64,000 nucleotides of DNA from Hydrogenophaga sp. GTDB taxonomy: Bacteria; Pseudomonadota; Gammaproteobacteria; Burkholderiales; Burkholderiaceae_C. Positions 10,385 through 23,781 of this stretch are shown piece after piece (within the stretch, counting starts at the first letter, position 1; each line of letters opens with the position of its first letter). The stretch covers positions 1 to 64,000 of the forward strand of contig JAABQG010000012.1 of NCBI GenBank assembly GCA_011391595.1, written 5' to 3'. The notes under the pieces were generated by a model. That model did not search any database. It was given only the letters and a program-made list of their open reading frames with translations, and was not told the DNA's origin. A program made the translations under genes and the position numbers.

Positions 10385-11943
10385 GGCGAATCTATCGCAG
10401 CACCTTTATCGTCTGGATCGCGCTGCGCTACGGGCTCGATGAACTGTTGCTGACCAGTTTTGACCGGCCCTGGCTGCGGGCGCTATCGCGGATTCTGTCG
10501 GTCGGGCGCAACCTGGAGGCACCGCGCGGTCAGCGGCTGCGGGAGGCGCTGGAACGGTTGGGTCCGATCTTCGTGAAGTTTGGCCAGGTGCTCTCGACGC
10601 GCCGCGATTTGCTGCCCGAAGACATTGCGGACGAATTTGCGCGCCTGCAGGATCGCGTGCCACCGTTCAGCCCGGATATTGCAATGGCGACCATCGCGCG
10701 CGCTTTCCGAAGGCCGGTCGACCAGATTTTCAGCAGTTTCGAGCGCGAGCCCATCGCCAGCGCATCCATCGCGCAAGTCCACTTCGCCACTTTGAAGGGT
10801 CGCGACGGTCAGGATCGTGATGTGGCTGTCAAGGTCCTGCGACCGGACATGTTGCAAGTCATTGAAAAGGACCTGAGCCTGATGCGGATGGTGGCGGGCT
10901 GGCTGGAAAATCTCAGCGCCGACGCCAGGCGACTCAAGCCGCGGGAGGTGGTGGCCGAGTTCGACAAATACCTGCACGACGAGCTGGATCTGGTTCGAGA
11001 GGCGTCCAGTGCGGCGCAGCTGCGCCGCAACATGGAAGGCCTCAATTTGGTGATGATTCCGGAAATGATCTGGGACTATTGCCAGTCCGAGGTCATCGTG
11101 ATGGAGCGCATGAAGGGGGTCCCGATCAACCAGATCGAGCGTCTGCGCGCAGCCGGCGTGGATCTTCCGAAACTTGCGCGCGATGGTGTGACCATCTTTT
11201 TCACGCAGGTTTTCCGTGATGGGTTTTTCCATGCCGACATGCATCCCGGCAACATCCAGGTCAGTCTGGCGCCGGAGACTTTTGGTCGCTACATCGCCCT
11301 TGATTTCGGCATCGTCGGCACCTTGACCGAGTTCGACAAGGACTACCTGGCGCAGAACTTCGCAGCCTTCTTCCGGCGTGACTACAAGCGCGTGGCCGAG
11401 CTCCACATCGAATCGGGCTGGGTGCCGCCGACGACGCGGGTGGACGAGATGGAGGCGGGGATCCGCGCAGTCTGCGAGCCATACTTCGACCGGCCTCTCA
11501 AGGAAATTTCCCTTGGAATGGTCTTGATGCGGCTGTTTCAGGCCTCCAGGCGTTTCGATGTGGAGATCCAGCCCCAACTGGTTCTGCTCAAGAAGACTTT
11601 ACTCAACATCGAAGGCCTGGGCCGCCAGCTTGATCCGGAACTCGACCTCTGGCACACCGCCAAGCCGTTCCTTGAAACCTGGATGCTCGAGCAGATGGGG
11701 CCGCAGAAGCTGATCAATGAGCTGAAGGACCAGGCACCTCGTTACGCCAAGCTGCTTCCCGATCTGCCCAGGTTGCTCCATGCTTACCTCAAGCAGAATC
11801 CGAAGGACTATCGTCGCGATCTGGAGCAATTGCTGGTCGAGCAAAGACGCACCAACCGGCTGCTCCAGGGTCTGATCTACGGCGGCATAGGTTTTGCATT
11901 GGGCTTGCTCGCCATGCAGGTGATCCTGCGGGTGCGCCTGTAG
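10381..11943 (+). CDS. ubiB: Ubiquinone biosynthesis atypical kinase/ATPase UbiB
   Basis: A 520-residue UbiB/ADCK family protein. It carries the KxGQ motif in [17 protein letters not shown] (about residue 62), the Ala-rich loop ASIAQVHFA (about 127), [12 protein letters not shown], and the HADMHPGNI catalytic segment. Two C-terminal membrane helices follow ([18 protein letters not shown]). It is an ATPase needed for aerobic ubiquinone production at the inner membrane. ATG at 10381 overlaps the ubiJ stop. Length matches E. coli UbiB (546) closely. Confidence 0.95.
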   Translation: MRRIYRSTFIVWIALRYGLDELLLTSFDRPWLRALSRILSVGRNLEAPRGQRLREALERLGPIFVKFGQVLSTRRDLLPEDIADEFARLQDRVPPFSPDIAMATIARAFRRPVDQIFSSFEREPIASASIAQVHFATLKGRDGQDRDVAVKVLRPDMLQVIEKDLSLMRMVAGWLENLSADARRLKPREVVAEFDKYLHDELDLVREASSAAQLRRNMEGLNLVMIPEMIWDYCQSEVIVMERMKGVPINQIERLRAAGVDLPKLARDGVTIFFTQVFRDGFFHADMHPGNIQVSLAPETFGRYIALDFGIVGTLTEFDKDYLAQNFAAFFRRDYKRVAELHIESGWVPPTTRVDEMEAGIRAVCEPYFDRPLKEISLGMVLMRLFQASRRFDVEIQPQLVLLKKTLLNIEGLGRQLDPELDLWHTAKPFLETWMLEQMGPQKLINELKDQAPRYAKLLPDLPRLLHAYLKQNPKDYRRDLEQLLVEQRRTNRLLQGLIYGGIGFALGLLAMQVILRVRL

Positions 11944-12020
11944 CAGCGCCGGGGCGGATTCGGTGCGGTCGGTCTGGCTGGGGCAGTTCACAACCGTTTA
12001 AAGAGGAATTGGAGCATTCG

Positions 12021-13472
12021 ATGCTGATGACCTTCATCATTTTGTATCTGGTGATTTCAGTGGCGATCGGCCTGTATGCCGCGACGCGGGTGCACAACAC
12101 GGCGGACTATGCCGTGGCCGGGCGAAGCCTGCCGCTGGCCGTGGTGATTGCCACGACGTTCGCTACCTGGTTTGGCGCAGAAACCGTTCTGGGTGTTTCC
12201 GCGCGGTTTGTCAGCGGCGGCCTGGGCTCGGTGGTCGAGGACCCGTTCGGCGCCTCGATGTGCCTGGTATTGGTGGGGCTGTTTTTTGCCTACAAGTTGT
12301 ACCAGAAGAACCTGATCACGCTGGGGGATTACTACCGCCAACGCTATGGTCGGGCGATCGAAGTCATCTGCTCGATCATCATCATCATGAGCTACCTGGG
12401 TTGGGTGGCGGCGCAGATTACCGCGCTCGGTCTGGTGTTCAACCTGCTCACCCAGGGCACGCTGTCCCTCACGGCTGGCATGGTCATCGGAACCACCGTG
12501 GTGCTGGTCTATACGCTGTACGGTGGCATGTGGTCGGTCGCGCTGACCGATTTTGTGCAGATGATCGTGATTGCGCTCGGACTGATCGCCATCGCCTGGT
12601 TTGCGGCTGATCTGGCGGGGGGCGCTGGAAAAGTGGTGGATTACGCTGTCCGGGAGGGCAAGTTCCAGTTTTTCCCGACGGGCGGACTCAAGGAGTGGAC
12701 CTTCTTTTTCGCGGCGGCGATCACGATGATGCTCGGTTCCATCCCGCAGCAGGACGTTTTCCAGCGGGTGATGTCGTCAAAGAACGTGAAAATCGCCCAG
12801 CGTGGCCCCGTGATCGGTGGCGTCCTGTACCTGCTGTTCGCCTTCATCCCGATGTTCGTCGTGACTTCCGCGGTGCTGGTCATGCCGGAAACGGCGCAGG
12901 CCTTGCTCACGGACGATCCGCAGAAGGTGCTGCCGACCCTGGTGATGGAGCGGATGCCCCTGATTTTGCAGGTCGCTTTTTTCGGCGCGCTGCTGTCGGC
13001 CATCATGTCGACTGCTTCAGCCACCTTGCTGGCACCGAGCACGACTTTCGTCGAGAACATCCTGCGAAACCTGCGACCCGGCATGAGCGATGCCGCAACG
13101 CTGAAGGCCATGCGGATTTCCGTTTTGGGTTTCACGGTCTGCGTGCTGACCTACGCTATCACGATGCAGGGAACCTCGATCTACGATATGGTTTCCGGGG
13201 CCTACCAGGTGCCGCTGGTCGGGGCTTTTGTTCCCCTGGTGATGGGGCTCTACTGGAAGCGCGCGACGACCCAGGGCGCCCTGGCCGCCGTGGTATTCGG
13301 CTTGGGAACCTGGCTGGTGTTTCTGGCGACGCCCGCTCTGGCGGAGGCATTTCCGCAGCAACTTGCCGGGTTGATGGCAGCTTTCGCGGGGATGCTGGCG
13401 GGTTCCCTGTCACCGCAATGGGTGGCCAATCACATCGGGCATGTTCACCACTTCGAGGGAAGTGCCCGCTGA
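12021..13472 (+). CDS. Sodium:solute symporter family protein
   Basis: A 483-residue membrane protein of the SSS (LeuT-fold) family with about 13 hydrophobic segments. Landmarks are NTADYAVAGRSLPL near the N-terminus, TWFGAETVLGVSARF in the core, and SAIMSTASATLLAPSTTF, which matches the conserved sodium-site helix. The ATG at 12021 has GGAG 6 nt upstream and is preferred to the TTG at 12009. Substrates of this family include proline, pantothenate and short organic acids; none can be assigned from sequence. It stands alone between ubiB and fmdB. Confidence 0.8.
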   Translation: MLMTFIILYLVISVAIGLYAATRVHNTADYAVAGRSLPLAVVIATTFATWFGAETVLGVSARFVSGGLGSVVEDPFGASMCLVLVGLFFAYKLYQKNLITLGDYYRQRYGRAIEVICSIIIIMSYLGWVAAQITALGLVFNLLTQGTLSLTAGMVIGTTVVLVYTLYGGMWSVALTDFVQMIVIALGLIAIAWFAADLAGGAGKVVDYAVREGKFQFFPTGGLKEWTFFFAAAITMMLGSIPQQDVFQRVMSSKNVKIAQRGPVIGGVLYLLFAFIPMFVVTSAVLVMPETAQALLTDDPQKVLPTLVMERMPLILQVAFFGALLSAIMSTASATLLAPSTTFVENILRNLRPGMSDAATLKAMRISVLGFTVCVLTYAITMQGTSIYDMVSGAYQVPLVGAFVPLVMGLYWKRATTQGALAAVVFGLGTWLVFLATPALAEAFPQQLAGLMAAFAGMLAGSLSPQWVANHIGHVHHFEGSAR

Positions 13473-13532
13473 GTCAGGCTGGTTTGGGCTTCAACCCGTG
13501 AGTGCGGCGGTGGGCGGGTCCGACAGGTTGCC

Positions 13533-13559
13533 TTGAAAAGGGCGGCGGCGGCCTATAAT
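13533..13559 (+). promoter_or_regulatory. Probable sigma-70 promoter of the fmdB-DUF502-aspS run
   Basis: A perfect TATAAT -10 hexamer (13554-13559) is preceded by TTGAAA (13533-13538), 15 bp apart, which is slightly short. It lies 35 nt ahead of the fmdB start and is the clearest -10 element in this intergenic stretch. Confidence 0.5.
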
Positions 13560-13593
13560 TAAAGGTTTTGCACTCACCCCCAGAGCCCAAGCC

Positions 13594-13905
13594 ATGCCCA
13601 TTTACGCTTACCGATGTGAGTCCTGCGGTCACGCCAAGGATGTCCTGCAAAAAATGTCCGATGCGCCGCTGACGGATTGCCCGGCCTGTGGTGCATCGGC
13701 GTTCAGAAAGCAGTTGACTGCGGCGGGATTCCAGCTCAAGGGCTCGGGTTGGTACGCGACCGACTTCAAGGGCGGCGCCGCGGCACCCTCAGCCGGCGCG
13801 ACGGGTGCGGCCGCCGAGAGCAAGCCGGCCGAGGCTGCAACCCCCAAGGCGGACGCCGCTCCTGCGGCATCCGGCGGATGTGGGACGTCTTGTGCCTGCC
13901 ACTGA
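13594..13905 (+). CDS. FmdB-family zinc ribbon protein
   Basis: A 103-residue protein starting MPIYAYRCESCGHAKDVLQ. Two CxxC knuckles, CESC and CPAC, form the FmdB zinc ribbon in the first 45 residues. An Ala/Pro-rich linker follows, then a Cys-rich tail, GGCGTSCACH. The family is proposed to be regulatory; its function is not established. A TATAAT promoter lies upstream, and DUF502 and aspS follow at 33 and 54 nt, suggesting one transcript. The C-terminal CGTSCACH could be another metal site. Confidence 0.85.
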   Translation: MPIYAYRCESCGHAKDVLQKMSDAPLTDCPACGASAFRKQLTAAGFQLKGSGWYATDFKGGAAAPSAGATGAAAESKPAEAATPKADAAPAASGGCGTSCACH

Positions 13906-13938
13906 GCTCGCGGGCCGATTCACCAGCGCACTGATGCC

Positions 13939-14604
13939 ATGAAGCGCCGCATCCAGCAATATTTCATCACCGGGCTGCTGGTCTGGTTGCCCATGGGGAT
14001 CACAGTCTGGATCCTGATGTGGCTGGTGGGCATGCTCGACGGAATATTCCTGGCAGTCCTTGGTGCAGCCGACGCGGTCATCCCCGGGATGCACCTGCTG
14101 GCGGACCGGCTGCGCAATGTGCCTGGCTTGGGCGTGATCCTGGTGGCGGTGGTCATTTTTTCCACCGGGGTTTTCGTCGCTAACATGTTTGGCCAGTGGT
14201 GGGTGCGGCAATGGGACATGCTGATGAACCGCATTCCCGTGGTCCGCAGCATCTATACCAGCGTCAAGCAGGTCGCCGACACGCTGTTTTCGGGGAGTGG
14301 CCACGCGTTTTCGAAAGCCTTGCTGATCCAGTATCCGCGCCAGGGATCCTGGACGATTGCGTTTCTGACGGGCAAACCGGGCGGCGAGGTTGCAACGCAT
14401 CTCTCGGCCGACTTTGTCAGTGTGTATGTTCCCACCACACCGAACCCGACGTCAGGTTTCTTCCTGATGATGCCGCGTGCCGACGTGATCGAGCTGAAGA
14501 TGAGCGTTGACGAGGCACTGAAGTACGTGATCTCCATGGGGGTGGTGGTTCCGGGTGGTCCGGCATCCCAGCAGCCGAAGGCAAGCCTTCCGCCGCCACC
14601 CTGA
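13939..14604 (+). CDS. DUF502 family inner-membrane protein
   Basis: A 221-residue protein with two N-terminal membrane helices (YFITGLLVWLPMGITVWILM and GVILVAVVIFSTGVFVAN). The DUF502 hallmark NRIPVVRSIYTSVKQVADTL follows at about residue 95. The C-terminus ends in a polar Pro-rich tail. Bacterial DUF502 proteins are uncharacterised. The position between fmdB and aspS is conserved in related betaproteobacteria. Confidence 0.85.
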   Translation: MKRRIQQYFITGLLVWLPMGITVWILMWLVGMLDGIFLAVLGAADAVIPGMHLLADRLRNVPGLGVILVAVVIFSTGVFVANMFGQWWVRQWDMLMNRIPVVRSIYTSVKQVADTLFSGSGHAFSKALLIQYPRQGSWTIAFLTGKPGGEVATHLSADFVSVYVPTTPNPTSGFFLMMPRADVIELKMSVDEALKYVISMGVVVPGGPASQQPKASLPPPP

Positions 14605-14658
14605 TTTTTGAACCCTTCGCCCGCAGGCACTCTGCGGCGCTGTCAGTGAAAGATATTT

Positions 14659-16473
<1,815 letters not shown>

Positions 16474-16492
16474 TCGTTGATTACGTCATGAA

Positions 16493-16525
16493 AAAACGGC
16501 GCCCATTTGGGCGCCGTTTTTGTTG
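16493..16525 (+). terminator. Rho-independent terminator after aspS
   Basis: A perfect 13-bp stem, AAAACGGCGCCCA (16493-16505) with TGGGCGCCGTTTT (16508-16520), has a 2-nt loop and ends in a T run. The A run on the other side makes it potentially bidirectional. Confidence 0.93.
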
Positions 16526-16903
16526 GTCCCGCAGAACGGGGTCCCCGGAGGCTATCGAAAACCATAGCTGGCTAAGACCGTTTTGCGATGGAACGCTGCT
16601 GTGCAACAGGCCGGCGAGTAGACGTGGCAAAGACATCCCCCCGTTCTCAGTTACCCCGAGCGATTTCTACCGGAACGAGTGACGGAGCGCGGCGGGAGTC
16701 CTTATCCCAGGGTGCACCATCGACCCCGGCGATGTTGCCAAAGGCTTCTGGGCGCTTCGGGAAGCACGCCGTTCTGCGCTACGTCAAACAACACGAAGTT
16801 CTGGCAGCGGCAAGCGCCAGAAACGCGCGCATCAACCGGATATTTGACGGTAAACTGCGAATCACGCCCAATCCGGGTTTGGTAATGCACAGGAATCGTC
16901 TTT
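16526..16903. other. Spacer between aspS and frdA
   Basis: About 380 nt with no convincing gene. An open frame from 16588 runs into frdA but has no recognisable domain and no ribosome site. A weak promoter candidate for frdA, TTGACG (16844-16849) and CCCAAT (16867-16872), is spaced 17 bp. I see no TTGAT-N4-ATCAA FNR box here, which is notable ahead of a fumarate reductase. Confidence 0.4.
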
Positions 16904-18691
16904 ATGACCTCTGCCCCCACGATCGAGATCCTCAAACGTGATGTCGTGGTTATCGGCGGCGGTGGTGCCGGCTTGCGGGCGGCCATCGCCGCGGTCAGGG
17001 ACGACCCGAAAGTGACCGTCGCGCTCGTTTCCAAGGTGGTGCCGATGCGCAGTCACACCGTGGCCGCAGAGGGTGGCGCAGCCGGTGTGGTGCGCGAAGA
17101 CGATTCGCTGGACAACCACTTCGACGACACTGTCTCGGGAGGCGACTGGCTGTGCGACCAGGAGGCGGTGCAGTACTTCATCGAGCACTGCACCGAGGAG
17201 ATGATCCAGCTTGAACAGTGGGGCTGCCCGTGGAGCCGCAAGGAAGACGGCAGCATCAATGTGCGCTTCTTTGGGGGCATGAAGGTGCAGCGCACTTGGT
17301 TTGCCGCCGACAAGAGCGGCTTTCACATGCTGCACACGCTTTTCCAGACCTCACTGCAGTACCCTCGCATCGAGCGCTTCGACGAGTACTTCGTCGCTGA
17401 ATTGCTGGTCGAGGATGGCCGCGTGCGCGGTGTTCTGGCCATCGAGATCGCCACCGGGAAGTTGGTGGTCATCGAGTGCAAATCTGTGGTCATGGCCACG
17501 GGCGGCGCCGGGCGCGCCTACCGCCAGAACACCAATGCGGGCATCGTCACCGGTGACGGCATGGGCCTTGCGTTCCGCCAGGGCGCTGCTCTGCGAGATA
17601 TGGAGTTCGTGCAATACCACCCCACGGCGCTGCCGGGCACTGGCATCCTGATCACCGAGGGCTGCCGGGGTGAAGGCGGCATCCTGACCAACAAGGACGG
17701 ATACCGCTATCTGCAGGACTATGGGTTGGGCCCGCTCGACCCGTGGCCGCGCGCCAAGGCGATGGAGCTTGGCCCGCGCGACCGGTTGTCGCAGGCGTTC
17801 TGGCACGAAGAACAAAAGGGCAACACCATTCCCACAGCGATGGGCAACTCTGTCAACCTGGACTTGCGCCACTTGGGCGCGCAGAAAATCCATGAACGAC
17901 TTCCACTGATCGTCGAGGTGGCGCAGACTTTCATGGGGGTCGACCCGGTCACCCATCCGATCCCGGTGCGACCGGCCGTGCACTACACGATGGGCGGCAT
18001 CGCCAGCAACCTGACCACTGAGACCACGCTGGAGGGGCTGTACGTGGCGGGCGAGTGTTCCAGCGTCGGCATTCACGGGGCCAACCGGCTGGGGTCGAAC
18101 TCCCTGTCGGAAATCGTCGTGTTCGGCAAGGTGGCCGGCGAGCGTGCAGCACGGTTTGCGAGGGGCGTGGCCGACAGCAGTTCGGCGACGGTGCAGCGTC
18201 AGGCACAGGCTGCGGCTGCCCGCCTGCTGGCGCTGCTGGACAACGACCGCGGCGAGCGCGTGGCGGTGCTGCGCGACGAGATGGGCGACACGATGGAGGC
18301 AGGCGTCGGCATCTACCGTAGCGCCACCGGCATGCAACATGCCTGCGACAAGTTGGCCGAGTTGCGTGACCGGTATCGGCGTGGCGTCAAGCTCGATGAC
18401 CGGCATCGTGCCTTCAATACGGAGTGGTTGTCGACGATCGAGCTCGGCTTCACCCTCGAGGTGGCCGAGGCGATGGCCCACTCGGCCTTGGGTCGGCGAG
18501 AATCCCGCGGCGCCCATGTGCGGCTGGACGAATACAAGACGCGCGACGACGAGAACTTCCTGCAGCACTCGTTGGCACGCTATACCGGCGACGGCCCGCC
18601 GTCAATCTCGCTGGCTCCGGTAACCATCACCAAGTCGCAACCTCGCACGCGCAGCTATGGCGGCGAGGGCAAGAAGGCGGTGATGACATGA
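16904..18691 (+). CDS. frdA: Fumarate reductase flavoprotein subunit
   Basis: A 595-residue flavoprotein very close to E. coli FrdA (602). The FAD-binding [13 protein letters not shown] comes first, then [11 protein letters not shown], whose His51 is the covalent FAD attachment site. The substrate-site segments [25 protein letters not shown] and HYTMGGI and the C-terminal ARKES-like [14 protein letters not shown] are intact. It reduces fumarate to succinate in the cytoplasmic domain of quinol:fumarate reductase. The QFR-type FrdC/FrdD partners downstream, not SdhC/D, identify it as fumarate reductase rather than succinate dehydrogenase. It starts a four-gene operon between two synthetase genes. 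Confidence 0.95.
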   Translation: MTSAPTIEILKRDVVVIGGGGAGLRAAIAAVRDDPKVTVALVSKVVPMRSHTVAAEGGAAGVVREDDSLDNHFDDTVSGGDWLCDQEAVQYFIEHCTEEMIQLEQWGCPWSRKEDGSINVRFFGGMKVQRTWFAADKSGFHMLHTLFQTSLQYPRIERFDEYFVAELLVEDGRVRGVLAIEIATGKLVVIECKSVVMATGGAGRAYRQNTNAGIVTGDGMGLAFRQGAALRDMEFVQYHPTALPGTGILITEGCRGEGGILTNKDGYRYLQDYGLGPLDPWPRAKAMELGPRDRLSQAFWHEEQKGNTIPTAMGNSVNLDLRHLGAQKIHERLPLIVEVAQTFMGVDPVTHPIPVRPAVHYTMGGIASNLTTETTLEGLYVAGECSSVGIHGANRLGSNSLSEIVVFGKVAGERAARFARGVADSSSATVQRQAQAAAARLLALLDNDRGERVAVLRDEMGDTMEAGVGIYRSATGMQHACDKLAELRDRYRRGVKLDDRHRAFNTEWLSTIELGFTLEVAEAMAHSALGRRESRGAHVRLDEYKTRDDENFLQHSLARYTGDGPPSISLAPVTITKSQPRTRSYGGEGKKAVMT

Positions 18692-18737
18692 CGACTTTGC
18701 GCACACTTGCCCCGACGACCGGCCGGAGAACCCCAGG

Positions 18738-19505
18738 ATGACCGCTCAAGCTTCCCAACGCACGATCCGCATCGAGGCGATGCGCTTTCACCCCGAGACC
18801 GACAGCGAACCCAGCTGGAAAACCTACGAGGTGCCGTTCCGCGACGACATGTCGGTACTGCAGGGCCTGCAGTACATCAAGGACCACCTCGACGGCAGCC
18901 TGACGTTCCGCTGGTCGTGCCGTATGGCCATCTGCGGCAGTTGCGGGATGATGATCAACGACACGCCCCAGCTGGCCTGCCACGCCTTCCTGCGCGACTA
19001 CATGCCTGGCCCGGTACGCGTCGAGGCGCTGGACAACTTCCCGGTGGTGCGTGATCTGGTCATCGACCAGACACCGTTCCTGAACAAGCTGGAAGCGGTC
19101 AAACCTTGGCTGATTCCGAAGATCGAGCGCACCCCGGCTGATGGCCCCAACCGCCAGACCCCGGCGCAGATGCAGAAGTACCAGGCCTACGCACAGTGCA
19201 TCAACTGCCTGCTGTGCTACGCGGCCTGCCCGCAGATCGGGCTCAAGCCCGATTTCGCCGGCCCGGCGGCGTTGGCGCTGATGCACCGCTACAACATTGA
19301 CTCTCGCGACCAGGGCTGGCCCGCCCGTGCCGAGATGGCCAATGCCGAAGATGGCGTCTGGGGCTGCACCTACGTCGGCGTGTGCAGTGAGGTCTGCCCG
19401 AAGGCTGTGGACCCGGCGCACGCGATCAACCAGAACAAGGCCAACAGCGCGCTCGACTATTTCGGGTTGGGCAAGCTGCTGGCTCCGAGCGAAGGAGCGA
19501 AGTGA
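18738..19505 (+). CDS. frdB: Fumarate reductase iron-sulfur subunit
   Basis: A 255-residue FeS protein with all three cluster motifs: 2Fe-2S in [12 protein letters not shown] and its distal Cys in PQLAC, 4Fe-4S in [12 protein letters not shown], and 3Fe-4S in [13 protein letters not shown]. It carries electrons from quinol at FrdCD to FAD in FrdA. The spacing and the sequence [20 protein letters not shown] closely follow E. coli FrdB. It ends in a TGATG overlap with frdC. Confidence 0.95.
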   Translation: MTAQASQRTIRIEAMRFHPETDSEPSWKTYEVPFRDDMSVLQGLQYIKDHLDGSLTFRWSCRMAICGSCGMMINDTPQLACHAFLRDYMPGPVRVEALDNFPVVRDLVIDQTPFLNKLEAVKPWLIPKIERTPADGPNRQTPAQMQKYQAYAQCINCLLCYAACPQIGLKPDFAGPAALALMHRYNIDSRDQGWPARAEMANAEDGVWGCTYVGVCSEVCPKAVDPAHAINQNKANSALDYFGLGKLLAPSEGAK

Positions 19506-19903
19506 TGGGACGCCACCAAGCGGTCGCCAAGACCTATCGTCGTACGCAGCCGGTCGACTGGGGTCGCAACGTGCATCGGCGTCGCTACATGCGACGTGAA
19601 ATGACCTCGGTGTTTCTGATTGCCTATGCGCTGGTGCTACTGTTCGGCCTGTGGCGATTGTCGCAAGGCGAGGCGGCCTTCGAGGCATGGCGTGCGGCAT
19701 TGAGTCACCCACTGGCCCTGGTTGGTCATGCAGCGATTTTTATCGCCGCGCTCTACCACACCGTCAGCTGGTTCCAGGTGATGCCGCGCACGCTGCCGGA
19801 CAGCCAGGTCAAACCCGCCAGCATCACCCGTGCGGGCTGGGCGGCAGCGGCAGTCGCTTCGGTGCTGGTGCTGGCCCTGGTCGTGCTGGGAGGTGGGAAA
19901 TGA
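19505..19903 (+). CDS. frdC: Fumarate reductase membrane anchor subunit C
   Basis: A 132-residue anchor with a basic N-terminus (KTYRRTQPVDWGRNVHRRRY) and three hydrophobic helices, including LALVGHAAIFIAALYHTVSW. Length and topology match E. coli FrdC (131). FrdC and FrdD form the haem-free anchor of type D QFR and the quinol site. ATG at 19505 shares a base with the frdB stop; the GTG at 19502 is also possible. Overlap with frdD indicates translational coupling. Confidence 0.9.
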   Translation: MGRHQAVAKTYRRTQPVDWGRNVHRRRYMRREMTSVFLIAYALVLLFGLWRLSQGEAAFEAWRAALSHPLALVGHAAIFIAALYHTVSWFQVMPRTLPDSQVKPASITRAGWAAAAVASVLVLALVVLGGGK

Positions 19904-20253
19904 AGCGCTCCAATGAACCGATCATCTGGCTGCTATTTGGCGCCGGCGGCATGCTCTCGGCGCTGGTCGCACCGGTGTTGGTGCTGATCACAGGCCTGCT
20001 GGTGCCACTGGGCCTGCTGTCGAAGGATGTCATGAGCTACTCTCGGGTGCTGGCCTTCGCCCAAAACCCGCTGGGCAAGCTGGTGCTTCTGGCGGTGATT
20101 GCGCTGTTCCTCTTCCATGGTGTCCACCGCTTCGTGACCACGCTGAACGACTATGGCCTGCGCGGTGGCCATGCGACGATGGCGCTGTTCGTTGGCGTTG
20201 CGACGCTGCTGACGGTAGTGGCCGCAGGCTTGCTGCTCGGCATCGGTTTCTGA
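19900..20253 (+). CDS. frdD: Fumarate reductase membrane anchor subunit D
   Basis: A 117-residue three-helix anchor starting MKRSNEPIIWLLFGAGG. The segment LFLFHGVHRFVTTLNDYGLR resembles the E. coli FrdD region LWCGLHRMHHAMHD near the quinone site. ATGA overlap with frdC. It completes frdABCD. The same segment in diverged form recurs in the remnant at 31525-31698. No terminator with a T run was seen in the 190 nt that follow, which face the convergent valS. Confidence 0.9.
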   Translation: MKRSNEPIIWLLFGAGGMLSALVAPVLVLITGLLVPLGLLSKDVMSYSRVLAFAQNPLGKLVLLAVIALFLFHGVHRFVTTLNDYGLRGGHATMALFVGVATLLTVVAAGLLLGIGF

Positions 20254-20446
20254 TCGTGAATGGTGGGGCGGTCTTGCTGATCGGACCCGGTTGACACCCC
20301 CGGATCGGGCGGTGTGCAAGGGATCTGAATCGTCCGAATCGCAGCACCTCCGCAAACCCGCATCCAGTTTGGGTTCACGCCAGTTTTGGGAAGATTTGCC
20401 GGACAGTCGTGACAAGAACGGCAGCCTCAGGGGCTGCGCACGGCCA

Positions 20447-23476
<3,030 letters not shown>

Positions 23477-23556
23477 GGGAGACCCAAAAACGGAAATCAG
23501 GATGAAAAACGGCATCCCGTGGATGCCGTTGGTAGCGGTGGGGGCAAGCCCGAATT

Positions 23557-23763
23557 TTACTTGGGGCCGGCGGGCGCTGTTTCGCGCGCTTTGGCCGCCG
23601 CGATGCATTCGCGCAGCACCTGCGCATTGCCGACCTGGTTGGCCAGCAGCAGGATCAGCCGGGCGTTCAGCAATTCGGATTCCGCCGCTGAAAGTCCGGC
23701 GTGGGCATCCAGCAGCTGCTCGTATAAGCCGTCTGCGTCCTGGAGATTGAGGTTACTTTTCAT
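23557..23763 (-). CDS. DUF2783 domain small protein
   Basis: A 68-residue protein matching the DUF2783 pattern: [40 protein letters not shown], then a short helical tail. The family is uncharacterised but is usually found directly beside FAD-dependent monooxygenases. Here it follows the monooxygenase gene by 18 nt on the same strand, so the pair is probably co-transcribed. It may be a partner or stability factor; that role is inferred. Confidence 0.75.
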   Translation of the reverse strand: MKSNLNLQDADGLYEQLLDAHAGLSAAESELLNARLILLLANQVGNAQVLRECIAAAKARETAPAGPK

Positions 23764-23781
23764 GGAATATCCTTCACGGTT

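Noticed and set aside
16588-16941. A 117-codon frame between aspS and frdA
   Set aside because: No ribosome site, no domain, and it overlaps the well-supported frdA start.
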